The position numbers and the translations under genes are program-made. This document shows positions 1 through 6,611 of a stretch of 6,726 nt of DNA, one piece after another (the stretch's first letter is position 1; every line of letters starts with the position of its first letter). The DNA lies in contig CAKZZK010000052.1 in NCBI GenBank assembly GCA_937885235.1, forward strand, positions 1-6,726, given 5' to 3'. Source of the DNA: an uncultured Treponema sp. (GTDB lineage: Bacteria; Spirochaetota; Spirochaetia; Treponematales; Treponemataceae). The notes under the pieces are model-generated. The model ran no database searches and had not been told where the DNA came from. It saw nothing but the letters and a program-made list of their open reading frames with translations.

Positions 1-1102
1 GCGGGGCTGGACAGCATCAAGTTCTCTATAAATGCGCCGAACCGCGAGCTGTACAAATTTATCCATGGGGCGTGATGATTTTGACGCTGTCATGGAGCAC
101 CTGAAATATCTGAACGGCTACCGCAGGGAATGCGGGAGGGATTTCAGGATATACATAACAGGCATACTGACGCGCTTCACCGAGAAATACAGGGATGATT
201 ATTACCGGGTGTTCTACGGGCTTGCGGACCAGATAGTATTCAAGAACGTGTACAATCAGGGCGGATATATGCCGGAGATAGACATGCTGCTCAAATGCCG
301 GAGCGACGGGGAAACATACCGGAGGTGCAACCTGCCGTTTGACGCGCTCTGCGTTACGTGCGAGGGATACCTTTCGGTGGAGAATGCAGACTATGAGAAT
401 ATGCTCGTCGTTGCCGACCTGAACAAGGTGTCGCTGCATGAGGGATGGTACGGGGAGAAGATGAAGGACATCAGGCGGCGGTTTATGGAGGACCGGCTGG
501 AGGGGACTCTGTGTGACGGCTGCGTGCACCACCAGCGCCGTCCCGCGTCCGCGCTTATGCCTGGCCTTGCGAATGAAAATCCCGATATTTTCTCCGATGA
601 AAAAGTCCGCGCACGGATAGCGGCAAATGAGGATGTGCTGCGGCGCTACGGGGTCTGGGAAGGCGGGGATGCGCCGGAAAAGAAGAAGACAGTGTATGTG
701 CCGATGGCGGTGGACATCCTGCATCCCGGGCATATAAACATCATCAGGAAGAGCGCGGAGCTGGGGGAGGTGACGGTCGGGCTGTTCACCGATGAGGCGA
801 TAGCGTCGTACAAGCCGGTGCCGTATATGGATTACGAAACGAGGAAGGCGATAATAGAGAACGTGAAGGGAGTGGCGCATGTCATCCCGCAGGTGACGAA
901 GGACTACGAGCCGAACCTGCGGATGATGAAGCCCGACTATATGGTGCACGGGACGGACTGGAGGACTGGTCCGCTGTCCGGGGTGAGGGAGCGTGCGATA
1001 GAGGTAATGGCCGAGTGGGGCGGAAAGGTCGTGGAGCCTGAGTACACGAAGGGAATCTCGTCATCGGGTATCAAACAGAAGATACGGGGAGATGGAAAAT
1101 AA
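1..1102 (+). CDS. Radical SAM/SPASM-like protein fused to a PEP-mutase-type cytidylyltransferase (5' partial, frameshifted)
   Basis: The gene enters from the left. Frame 1 over positions 1-69 reads AGLDSIKFSINAPNRELYKF followed by IHG, a typical late beta-strand of a radical SAM barrel. The frame then moves by one base in the G run at 67-70 and continues as RDDFDAVMEHLKYL. The ATG at 32 is therefore not a real start, and the CxxxCxxC cluster motif lies outside the window. A cysteine-bearing region follows (Cys at 326, 350, 359, 512 and 521, including CDGC), resembling a SPASM/twitch auxiliary-cluster domain with few cysteines. From about 690 a nucleotidyltransferase domain begins: HPGH (722-733) is the HxGH nucleotide-binding motif and GISSSGI (1052-1072) corresponds to the ISTT/ISSS signature. 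The stretch from TDEAIASYKPVPYM to MVHGTDW closely resembles, from memory, the cytidylyltransferase domain attached to phosphoenolpyruvate mutases in phosphonate pathways. Inferred role: modify a small substrate by radical chemistry and activate a phospho- or phosphono-compound as a CDP derivative. The substrate is unknown. The gene is GC-rich, unlike its neighbours. Confidence 0.82.
67..70 (+). other. One-base frameshift in a GGGG run inside the radical SAM region
   Basis: With three G residues, the frame-1 peptide ending in FIHG joins directly to RDDFDAV, which is the usual continuation (IHGRDDF) in this radical SAM group. With the four G present, frame 1 hits TGA at 73-75. Homology runs cleanly on both sides, so this is either a homopolymer sequencing error or a recent inactivating or phase-variable insertion. 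The sequence alone cannot distinguish them. Confidence 0.8.
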
Positions 1103-1103
1103 T

Positions 1104-2348
1104 ATGCTATTATACATAGATCCTGGCACAGGAAGTATGCTTTTTTCACTTGTTATAGGAATAGCTGGTGCTGGTATATTTTTTATAAGACGCATAGCTT
1201 TGAAAGTGAAATTTATAGTGTTTGGAGGAAAGGGCGGAAAAAGAGATTTGAAAAAGAAAGGTGTTGTTATATTTAGTGATCATAAGCGTTATTGGACTGT
1301 TTTTAAACCCATTTGTGATGAATTTGAAAAACGAAATATTGATGTTGAATTTTGGTCAGCAAGTCCTGATGATCCGGCTTTGAAAGAACATTATAATCAT
1401 ATAAAGTGTCTCTTTGTCGGAAGCGGTAATAAAGCTTATGCAAAGTTAAATATGATGAATGCTCATGTTGTTGTGGCAACGACCCCTCATCTTGATGTAT
1501 TCCAGTGGAGGCGTAGTAAAAATGTCGATTTATATGTACATGTATTTCATAGTCTTTCTGATGGAGGAATATATGAAATGTTTGGACTTGATTACTATGA
1601 TGTGATTTTAAGTACAGGAGCTATTTTTGAGAAATATGAACGTATTTTAGAACAAAAACGAAATTTGCCTGCAAAAGAAATTGTCACTTGTGGATTGACA
1701 TATCTTGATGTCATGCAGAAAAAAATTCTAAAGAATCAATCGAAAAAGGATGCAGAAAAAATTACTGTATTGCTTGCTCCTTCATGGGGAAAAAGTGGGA
1801 TTCTTTCAAGTTATGGTTCCCGTATAATCGATCCCCTCCTTGCAAGTGGATATGCTATTATAATTCGACCGCATCCTCAGACAGTGATGTCGGAACGCTC
1901 TGTTCTTGATACTCTTATGAAGCACTATCCAAACAGCAATATACTAGAATGGAATTTTGATAATGATAATTTTGACTGTTTAAATCGGAGCGATATTCTT
2001 ATTAGCGATTTTTCTAGAATTGTTTTTGATTATGCACTTGTGTTCGATAAGCCTGTTTTGTATACGATTGCAAACTATAATTCTGCAACCTATGACAGTG
2101 CGTGGTTTGATGAGCCGTCCTATTTTATCCAATGCTTACCATATATTGGACAGGAATTACATGATGACGATTTGCCAGATATACGGAATGCTATTCAAAG
2201 AGCTTTATTGAATAGATGCGATGGCGAAGTAAGAAAAAAATTGAAAAATGATTTATGGGCGTGTCAGGGACAGGCTGCGATGAATATCGTTGATTATATC
2301 ATGCATAGATTGAAATTAATACAACAGTCTGAAAGGAATGGAGCATAA
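1104..2348 (+). CDS. Membrane-anchored CDP-glycerol glycerophosphotransferase-like (TagF-like) protein
   Basis: A protein of 414 residues from the ATG at 1104; an in-frame ATG at 1092 would add four. I prefer 1104 because the protein then begins MLLYIDPGTGSM, an N-terminus I recall from other members, and because the GGGGAG at 1087-1092 runs straight into the 1092 ATG, leaving no spacer. Residues about 4-30 form one membrane helix, followed by a basic segment (FGGKGGKRDLKKK). The rest resembles the CDP-glycerol:poly(glycerophosphate) glycerophosphotransferase family, whose members move a glycerol-phosphate-type group from a CDP donor to a lipid carrier or growing teichoic-acid chain at the cytoplasmic face. 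Supporting motifs are VHVFHSLSDGG (about 145-155), LLAPSWGKSG (about 223-232), IIIRPHPQ (about 252-259) and SDILISDFSRIVFDYAL (about 296-312). It starts one base after the preceding cytidylyltransferase gene ends, so translation is probably coupled and the CDP donor may come from that enzyme. The donor group and acceptor are not determined. The gene is AT-rich, in sharp contrast to the upstream gene. Confidence 0.85.
   Translation: MLLYIDPGTGSMLFSLVIGIAGAGIFFIRRIALKVKFIVFGGKGGKRDLKKKGVVIFSDHKRYWTVFKPICDEFEKRNIDVEFWSASPDDPALKEHYNHIKCLFVGSGNKAYAKLNMMNAHVVVATTPHLDVFQWRRSKNVDLYVHVFHSLSDGGIYEMFGLDYYDVILSTGAIFEKYERILEQKRNLPAKEIVTCGLTYLDVMQKKILKNQSKKDAEKITVLLAPSWGKSGILSSYGSRIIDPLLASGYAIIIRPHPQTVMSERSVLDTLMKHYPNSNILEWNFDNDNFDCLNRSDILISDFSRIVFDYALVFDKPVLYTIANYNSATYDSAWFDEPSYFIQCLPYIGQELHDDDLPDIRNAIQRALLNRCDGEVRKKLKNDLWACQGQAAMNIVDYIMHRLKLIQQSERNGA
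2340..2343 (+). promoter_or_regulatory. Ribosome binding site for the YidC-phosphotransferase fusion
   Basis: GGAG lies eight bases before the ATG at 2352, inside the 3' end of the preceding gene, whose stop is at 2346-2348. It supports 2352 as the start and places both genes in one transcript. Confidence 0.75.
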
Positions 2349-2351
2349 ATA

Positions 2352-5180
2352 ATGATTGCGTTAATATATAATATAATTATATCTCCATTAGAATTAATTA
2401 TTGAAATAATTTTTGAGTTTATTTACAGATTATTCGGTGGAAAACAAATATATTGTTGGCTTGTTATTGTATCGCTGAGCATAGTTGTAAATTTACTGAC
2501 TACGCCTTTATATAAGTATGCCGAAGAGCTTCGAAAAAAACAAAAAGTGCAAGAGCAAAGATTGTCGAAGTGGGTAACCCATATCAAACAAAATTTTTCT
2601 GGGGATAAACGCTTTATGATGCTTCAAACTTATTATAGGCAGAATAATTATAACCCTCTTTTTATGATAAGTAATTCATTTTCCTTGTTGTTGCAAATAC
2701 CTTTCTTCGTTGCCGCCTATCATTTTCTCGCCCATCTTGCAATCTTACGTGGAGCGAACTTTGGAATCATTAATGATTTGTCTCAACCAGATGGTATAGT
2801 GAATTTTCATGGATTAACGATAAATGTCCTTCCATTAGTTATGGTGGCCGTAAATATGATGTCTGCACGACTTTATTTGGCATCAGCTTCTATTCAGGAT
2901 AGAATACAAACCTATGGTTTGTCTGTTTTATTTTTTCTGTTGCTCTATCACTCTCCTGCTGGGCTTGTGTTATATTGGACTTGCAACAATATATTTTCAC
3001 TTGTAAGAAACTATTTTGCAAAACTAAAAAACTCGCGAAAAATTATTAATTTTATTTCTGCTGAATCTGGTATTCTGATAACTACCGCTCTTTTTTCGGC
3101 AGGTAAGTTGAATTCAAAATTGAAATATCTTTTTGTTTTGTTTTTCTTGATGCTTTGTTTTCTACCATATCTTCTTAGTTTGAAATATGAAAGAATATTA
3201 AAAAAATCTATGTATACGCATTTGTGTGATAATACCGCATATTTTCCTCTCGTAGGACTGTGTGAATTATTCCTTGTTATTATGCTAGGGTTGGTCATTC
3301 CATCAAGTGTATTGGTTTCTTCCCCGATTGAATTTATAGATACTCATGGAGCTTGTCCAGAGGGATTTATTTTACATTCTTTTTTTTATGGAATAGGTTT
3401 CTTTATTGTCTGGGGAAGCATACTATATGCATTCCTTCCTACCAAGGGGCGTATTGTCTTGGAAATGATGCTCTTTTTTATTTCGTTTGCAGGGATAGTG
3501 AATTTTCTTTTTTTTGGAAGAAATTTGGGGATGCTAAACCCTTATCTGCAATTTGAGACTGGTTTAGATATTGTACGTAATGAGAAAGTTGTAAATGCTG
3601 TTGTAGTAAGCGTGATTGCATTTTTTATTTTGCTTGGTGCGTATAAGAAATGGTTTAGAAATGTTTTTCTGTATATGATTTCTATTTTTATAGTAGGGGC
3701 ATCGGTTTTGTTTTGCTACAATTTTTATCGGTTAAAAGATAATCTTGCAGAACATCATCGTGCGGGAAGATTGTCTTCTTCTGGTTTGGGAGACGTTAGC
3801 TTGGAACCTTTTATTACGCTTAGTAAAAGTGGTAAGAATATAATAGTGTTGTTTATGGATAGAGCGGTTGGAGGCTATATTCCCTATATACTTAAAGAGC
3901 GTCCTGAGTTGCAAGAAGTGTTTTCTGGTTTTACATTTTATCCGAATACAATATCTCATGCTGGAAATACGTTGATGGGAAATCCACCTATATATGGTGG
4001 TTATGAATACACTCCGATAGAAATTAATAAACGTAATAATGAAAAGCTTGTTGATAAACAAAATGAGGCCCTTTTGGTGTTACCTGTTATTTTACATGAG
4101 GCAGGCTTTTCTAATATTGCCATAGGAGACCCCGCATGGGCAAATTATTCTGCTATGCCAGATTTGTCTGTTTTTAAGGATTATCCATATATCAATGTAG
4201 CTAATTTCCAACATAGCTTTGTTGATGAAGTTTCGAAGGAGTTGTCTATTACTGCACGTACCCTTCGTTGCAATGAACGAAACTTTTTTGTATATAGCAT
4301 TATGAAATCTGTTCCTTTATATTTTCAAAAAATTTTATATGATAAGGGGAACTACATTGATTCCTCGCATGGTGCTGGAACTAATTTTGGACAAGAAGCT
4401 GATCAACTGAAGAATGCTATACCTGTAAATTTTCTTAGTGATTATGGGGAATTGCATTATCTTTCGAAACTTACTGATATAAGGGCTGATGCGGGTAATA
4501 CTTATACAAATCTGCATAATTTATTCACTCATGATGTTGTTAATCTACAGCTTCCTGAATATGAACTTTCAGGAACTGTAAATAATAGCAATATTGTTCC
4601 CGCAACTTCATCGGATTTAGATTTAGGTACAGATTATAAGGCTGCCCACTATCAGTGTAATATGCGGATGTTGCTTGAAATAGGTAATTACTGTGATTTT
4701 TTGCGTAAAAATGGTGTATATGATAATACCCGCATTATAATTGTAGGCGACCATGGAATAGCGCTTGGTCAAGATCCAAGATTGTTAATTCCTGATATTA
4801 ATTTGGATGGGCAAATGTTTAATACTCTGCTATTTGTAAAAGACTTTGGCATTTCGGGTAATGTAAGAATTGATAATAGTTTTATGACAGTTGCTGACGT
4901 TCCTATGCTTGTCTTAAAAAATATTGTTGAAAATCCTGTAAATCCATTTACAGGCAAACTTGTTTCAAGCAATGAGAAAAAAATGTATAGCCAGATTGTT
5001 ATTGGGGCTGGCAGGGGGCTACCCGAAATGCATTATGAGAATACCTTTAATTTTGGGAAAAGAGTTGTCCAAAGAGATGGAATATGGTATGGACTTTTGT
5101 ATACGGTGCATGATGATATTTTTCAAAAAGAGAATTGGGAATTGTTGTCTGATAAGGAATTGGAAGATTTTATGAAATAA
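2352..5180 (+). CDS. YidC/Oxa1-like membrane module fused to an alkaline-phosphatase-superfamily (sulfatase/LtaS/EptA-like) domain
   Basis: A protein of 942 residues. Residues 1-225 match the YidC/Oxa1 insertase core along its length: an amphipathic N-terminal helix (SPLELIIEIIFEFIYRLFGG), a first helix ending TTPLY, a charged cytoplasmic hairpin (about 55-95), QIPFFVAAYHFL, then ILRGANFGIINDLSQPDG, INVLPLVM and SPAGLVLYWTCNNIFS, which parallel classic YidC signatures. Residue 47 is Asn where active insertases normally have the groove Arg. Residues about 255-460 add roughly five or six hydrophobic segments. Residues about 495-860 form a likely extracytoplasmic alkaline-phosphatase-type domain: NIIVLFMDRAVGG (Asp503, probable metal ligand), SHAGNTLMGNPPIYGG (Thr540 the likeliest nucleophile) and IIIVGDHGIALGQD (Asp800 and His801, probable metal ligands). 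Related enzymes transfer or cleave phosphoglycerol, phosphoethanolamine or sulfate groups at the outer surface. The position after a CDP-donor transferase suggests it handles the same polymer or lipid. It is not a normal YidC, which is usually a few hundred residues without such a domain. Substrate unknown. Confidence 0.85.
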   Translation: MIALIYNIIISPLELIIEIIFEFIYRLFGGKQIYCWLVIVSLSIVVNLLTTPLYKYAEELRKKQKVQEQRLSKWVTHIKQNFSGDKRFMMLQTYYRQNNYNPLFMISNSFSLLLQIPFFVAAYHFLAHLAILRGANFGIINDLSQPDGIVNFHGLTINVLPLVMVAVNMMSARLYLASASIQDRIQTYGLSVLFFLLLYHSPAGLVLYWTCNNIFSLVRNYFAKLKNSRKIINFISAESGILITTALFSAGKLNSKLKYLFVLFFLMLCFLPYLLSLKYERILKKSMYTHLCDNTAYFPLVGLCELFLVIMLGLVIPSSVLVSSPIEFIDTHGACPEGFILHSFFYGIGFFIVWGSILYAFLPTKGRIVLEMMLFFISFAGIVNFLFFGRNLGMLNPYLQFETGLDIVRNEKVVNAVVVSVIAFFILLGAYKKWFRNVFLYMISIFIVGASVLFCYNFYRLKDNLAEHHRAGRLSSSGLGDVSLEPFITLSKSGKNIIVLFMDRAVGGYIPYILKERPELQEVFSGFTFYPNTISHAGNTLMGNPPIYGGYEYTPIEINKRNNEKLVDKQNEALLVLPVILHEAGFSNIAIGDPAWANYSAMPDLSVFKDYPYINVANFQHSFVDEVSKELSITARTLRCNERNFFVYSIMKSVPLYFQKILYDKGNYIDSSHGAGTNFGQEADQLKNAIPVNFLSDYGELHYLSKLTDIRADAGNTYTNLHNLFTHDVVNLQLPEYELSGTVNNSNIVPATSSDLDLGTDYKAAHYQCNMRMLLEIGNYCDFLRKNGVYDNTRIIIVGDHGIALGQDPRLLIPDINLDGQMFNTLLFVKDFGISGNVRIDNSFMTVADVPMLVLKNIVENPVNPFTGKLVSSNEKKMYSQIVIGAGRGLPEMHYENTFNFGKRVVQRDGIWYGLLYTVHDDIFQKENWELLSDKELEDFMK

Positions 5181-5289
5181 ATGATAATAAAAAGATGACT
5201 ATAAATATATGAGGATATAAAATTATGTCTATTTGTTATCTTTGAGGTTCGGAATTGACTGTGGAAAATGAGTCAGAAGAGCATATCAT
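5181..5289 (+). other. AT-rich spacer with an interrupted reading-frame stub at 5225-5245
   Basis: No convincing terminator hairpin with a T run was found after the fusion gene. GAGG (about 5212-5215) precedes an ATG at 5225 by about ten bases. The frame reads MSICYL and then hits TGA at 5243-5245. Past that stop the same frame stays open into the repeat (GSELTVENESEEHIII) until TGA at about 5318. This could be the first codons of a fourth operon gene broken by a nonsense change and by the repeat that begins at 5290. It could equally be chance. It is not called as a gene. Confidence 0.35.
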
Positions 5290-5348
5290 CATTGCTTTTT
5301 CATGGCAATGGGGCAGGTGATTTCTTTGATTGTCTGCATACTTCTATG
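5290..5348 (+). repeat. Left copy of a ~60-bp inverted repeat
   Basis: The reverse complement of this segment is nearly identical to 6612-6672. The inner 31 bases (5318-5348) match the right copy (6612-6642) without a mismatch. The outer half differs by a few substitutions and single-base length changes in T/A and G/C runs. At its outer end each copy contains a small hairpin with CATTGC and GCAATG arms. The copy lies just downstream of the Rpn-family remnant. Confidence 0.85.
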
Positions 5349-5360
5349 CCTCACACAGCA

Positions 5361-5808
5361 TTATACTTCCTGCAAGCTCTGGATTTTCTCCATAGAAAGA
5401 CCTGTCATCTCCGCTATTTCTTCCAGGCTATATTTACCCTTAGACAGCATACGGCGAGCCATATCACAAGCATGTTGTTGCTCCCCCAGAGATATTCCAT
5501 TCTGTTTTGCGAGCATAATTCCGTTGTTATAGTCTGCCTCCGCCCTGTCCATCGAGAGGTGGTACGCCCACGCACGCTCTTCCTCGCTCACTTTGTTATA
5601 TGCCTTCAACGCCATATTCAATTCCTCCTGCCATCCTGCATCCCGTGCAAGCCCTTCCAGCACTTCCTGCAAGCAGTCCCTGCTTATTGCACCCTTCTAT
5701 AAACCTACACCAGTTCCGCACTTTTGGCAAGTCTGCGTCACCCCGCTTGGCATCTTCCGGCTTCTCCATATTCCCCACGGCGGGGAGGCGGGATGCTTTG
5801 AAATACTT
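5361..5808 (-). pseudogene. C-terminal remnant of an Rpn-family (PD-(D/E)XK) nuclease/putative transposase, frameshifted
   Basis: Read on the - strand, an intact stretch from about 5680 to the stop at 5361-5363 encodes RDCLQEVLEGLARDAGW, then KVSEEERAWAYHLSMDRAEADY, and ends SLEEIAEMTGLSMEKIQSLQ plus two residues. This is the typical tail of Rpn-family recombination-promoting nucleases, with its alpha-helical linker and terminal helix-turn-helix-like repeat. The upstream part (LPAVGNMEKPEDAKRGDADL, then PKVRNWCRFIEG; about 5800 to 5690) lies in a different frame, so a frameshift falls at about 5676-5697. The catalytic nuclease domain that should precede it is absent: the preceding DNA is the end of an ATPase remnant whose stop lies at 5815-5817. 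The remnant cannot make an active nuclease. The 5' boundary is approximate. Family assignment is from recalled sequence patterns. Confidence 0.68.
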
Positions 5809-5814
5809 TCACCT

Positions 5815-6463
5815 TCAGATGACATTTTCATCAAGCAGAAAGTCTGTGATTCCAATATTGAGGATTCCACCTTCATCATACCAGCGTTTTTTTATGTCGC
5901 CTCGCACGATTATTTTTGGAAATGAATCACCCGTAAGCGAAAACGGTTTGGTTTCCGTAGCCATTTTTTCTTCCGTAGGCAGGGCAAAGGCAGACTGAAT
6001 GTATACCTTGTTTCCACCTTTCGACGCAACAAAATCAATTTCCCTCGATACCCGCACTGAATTTTTGTTCTGGTTCAGCTCGCGGGAACAGACAACTCCA
6101 ACATCAACAGAAAAACCGCGTATTTTCAGCTCATTGTAAACGATATTTTCCATGATATGAGTCATTTCTTGCTGCCTGAATCCAATTCGTGCATTTCTAA
6201 GCCCCACATCTTCTTTGAGCGTATGGTATCAGCAATTTTTGGGGGATTCGTGAGAGACCCGATTGAAGAGCAGATGAACGCGGATTTCATCACTTCGCCC
6301 ACGGAATTCAGTAAGGATGTCAGACGAAAGCATTCTTGAATTTGAACCTGTCACATACACGTCAATATTTTCCAGAACGCCGGATTCCTGTTATTACCTT
6401 TACCTGCCCATCCCACATAAACGAGATGAGTTTTTGCAAGTATCGATTGCGCGCTATTTCCAT
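5815..6463 (-). pseudogene. AAA ATPase (AAA_14/DUF4143 type) reduced to four blocks by internal deletions
   Basis: Four conserved blocks of this ATPase family lie in order on the - strand, without their intervening parts. Block 1 (6463-6368) runs from a good start to the Walker A motif: VKVITGIRRSGK. Block 2 (6369-6274) is IDVYVTGSNSRMLSSDILTE followed by FRGRSDEIRVH, the region after Walker B. Block 3 (about 6272-6210), in another frame, is SSIGSLTNPPKIADTIRSKK. Block 4 (6210-5815), in the frame of block 2, is the near-complete DUF4143-like C-terminus starting DVGLRNARIGFRQQEMTHIM, with REIDFVASKGG and SFPKIIVRGDIKKRWYDEGG, ending DENVI. Intact relatives are about 390-420 residues by memory; roughly 218 remain here. 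Stops occur right after Walker A (TGA at 6362-6364) and in block 3, so no full protein can be made. A 130-residue piece from a GTG at 6207 stays open but is probably not a gene in its own right. Confidence 0.75.
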
Positions 6464-6611
6464 CTTATGCCCTCTCATATTAAAAAGTTTAGCCCATTAA
6501 GGCTATAGTTTTTACTATGATACTGCAAAAAAGAAAGGAAAACAAGCACTTTATTAAAATATTCTGCCTAAAATATACCGAGCGCAACATCTAGTCATGG
6601 GAAAGTGATTT
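6464..6611. other. AT-rich intergenic stretch between the ATPase start and the right repeat
   Basis: Apart from the ribosome site at 6471-6476 it holds only a short palindrome (TAGCC-CATTAA-GGCTA, 6490-6505). No coding stretch with recognisable similarity was found on either strand. It probably contains the old promoter or leader of the ATPase, but no clear -35/-10 pair with standard spacing stood out. Confidence 0.4.
6471..6476 (-). promoter_or_regulatory. Ribosome binding site of the decayed ATPase gene
   Basis: On the - strand GAGAGG stands seven bases before the ATG at 6463. It fixes the ancestral start of the ATPase and shows that the 5' end of the gene is intact and the damage is internal. 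Confidence 0.6.

Noticed and set aside
32..34. ATG at 32 as a true start of the first gene
   Set aside because: Frame 1 upstream of the G run gives the proper radical SAM sequence, so residues from 32 to 70 in the other frame are spurious.
59..949. A 296-codon open frame on the - strand inside the first gene
   Set aside because: It is antisense to a clear radical SAM/cytidylyltransferase sequence in GC-rich DNA, has no recognisable domain, and has a histidine/arginine-rich composition typical of a shadow frame.
1092..1094. ATG at 1092 as start of the TagF-like gene
   Set aside because: The GGGGAG sequence runs into the ATG itself, leaving no spacer. The ATG at 1104 gives the familiar MLLYIDPGTGS N-terminus. 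Not fully excluded.
5192..5243. Stem of AAAGATGAC with GTTATCTTT as a terminator of the operon
   Set aside because: The loop would be over 30 bases and no T run follows, so it is unlikely to end transcription.
5243..5245. TGA read as selenocysteine in the stub after the fusion gene
   Set aside because: No obvious SECIS-like hairpin follows, and the context shows no selenoprotein family.
5364..5675. Twelve-base direct repeat CTTCCTGCAAGC within the Rpn remnant (about 5365 and 5664)
   Set aside because: Both copies encode the same LQEV-type residues in the same coding strand, so a short chance or codon-driven repeat is enough to explain it.
5268..5998. Overlapping + strand frames of 76-144 codons
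   Set aside because: They lie antisense to the recognisable Rpn and ATPase remnants and encode low-complexity, unfamiliar sequence.
6490..6515. TAGCC/GGCTA palindrome followed by a T run as a terminator
   Set aside because: The stem is only five base pairs and no + strand gene ends before it. It may be a leader structure of the old ATPase gene, but support is weak.
6517..6595. Short + strand frame from ATG 6517
   Set aside because: About 25 codons, lysine-rich, no clear ribosome site and no recognisable similarity.
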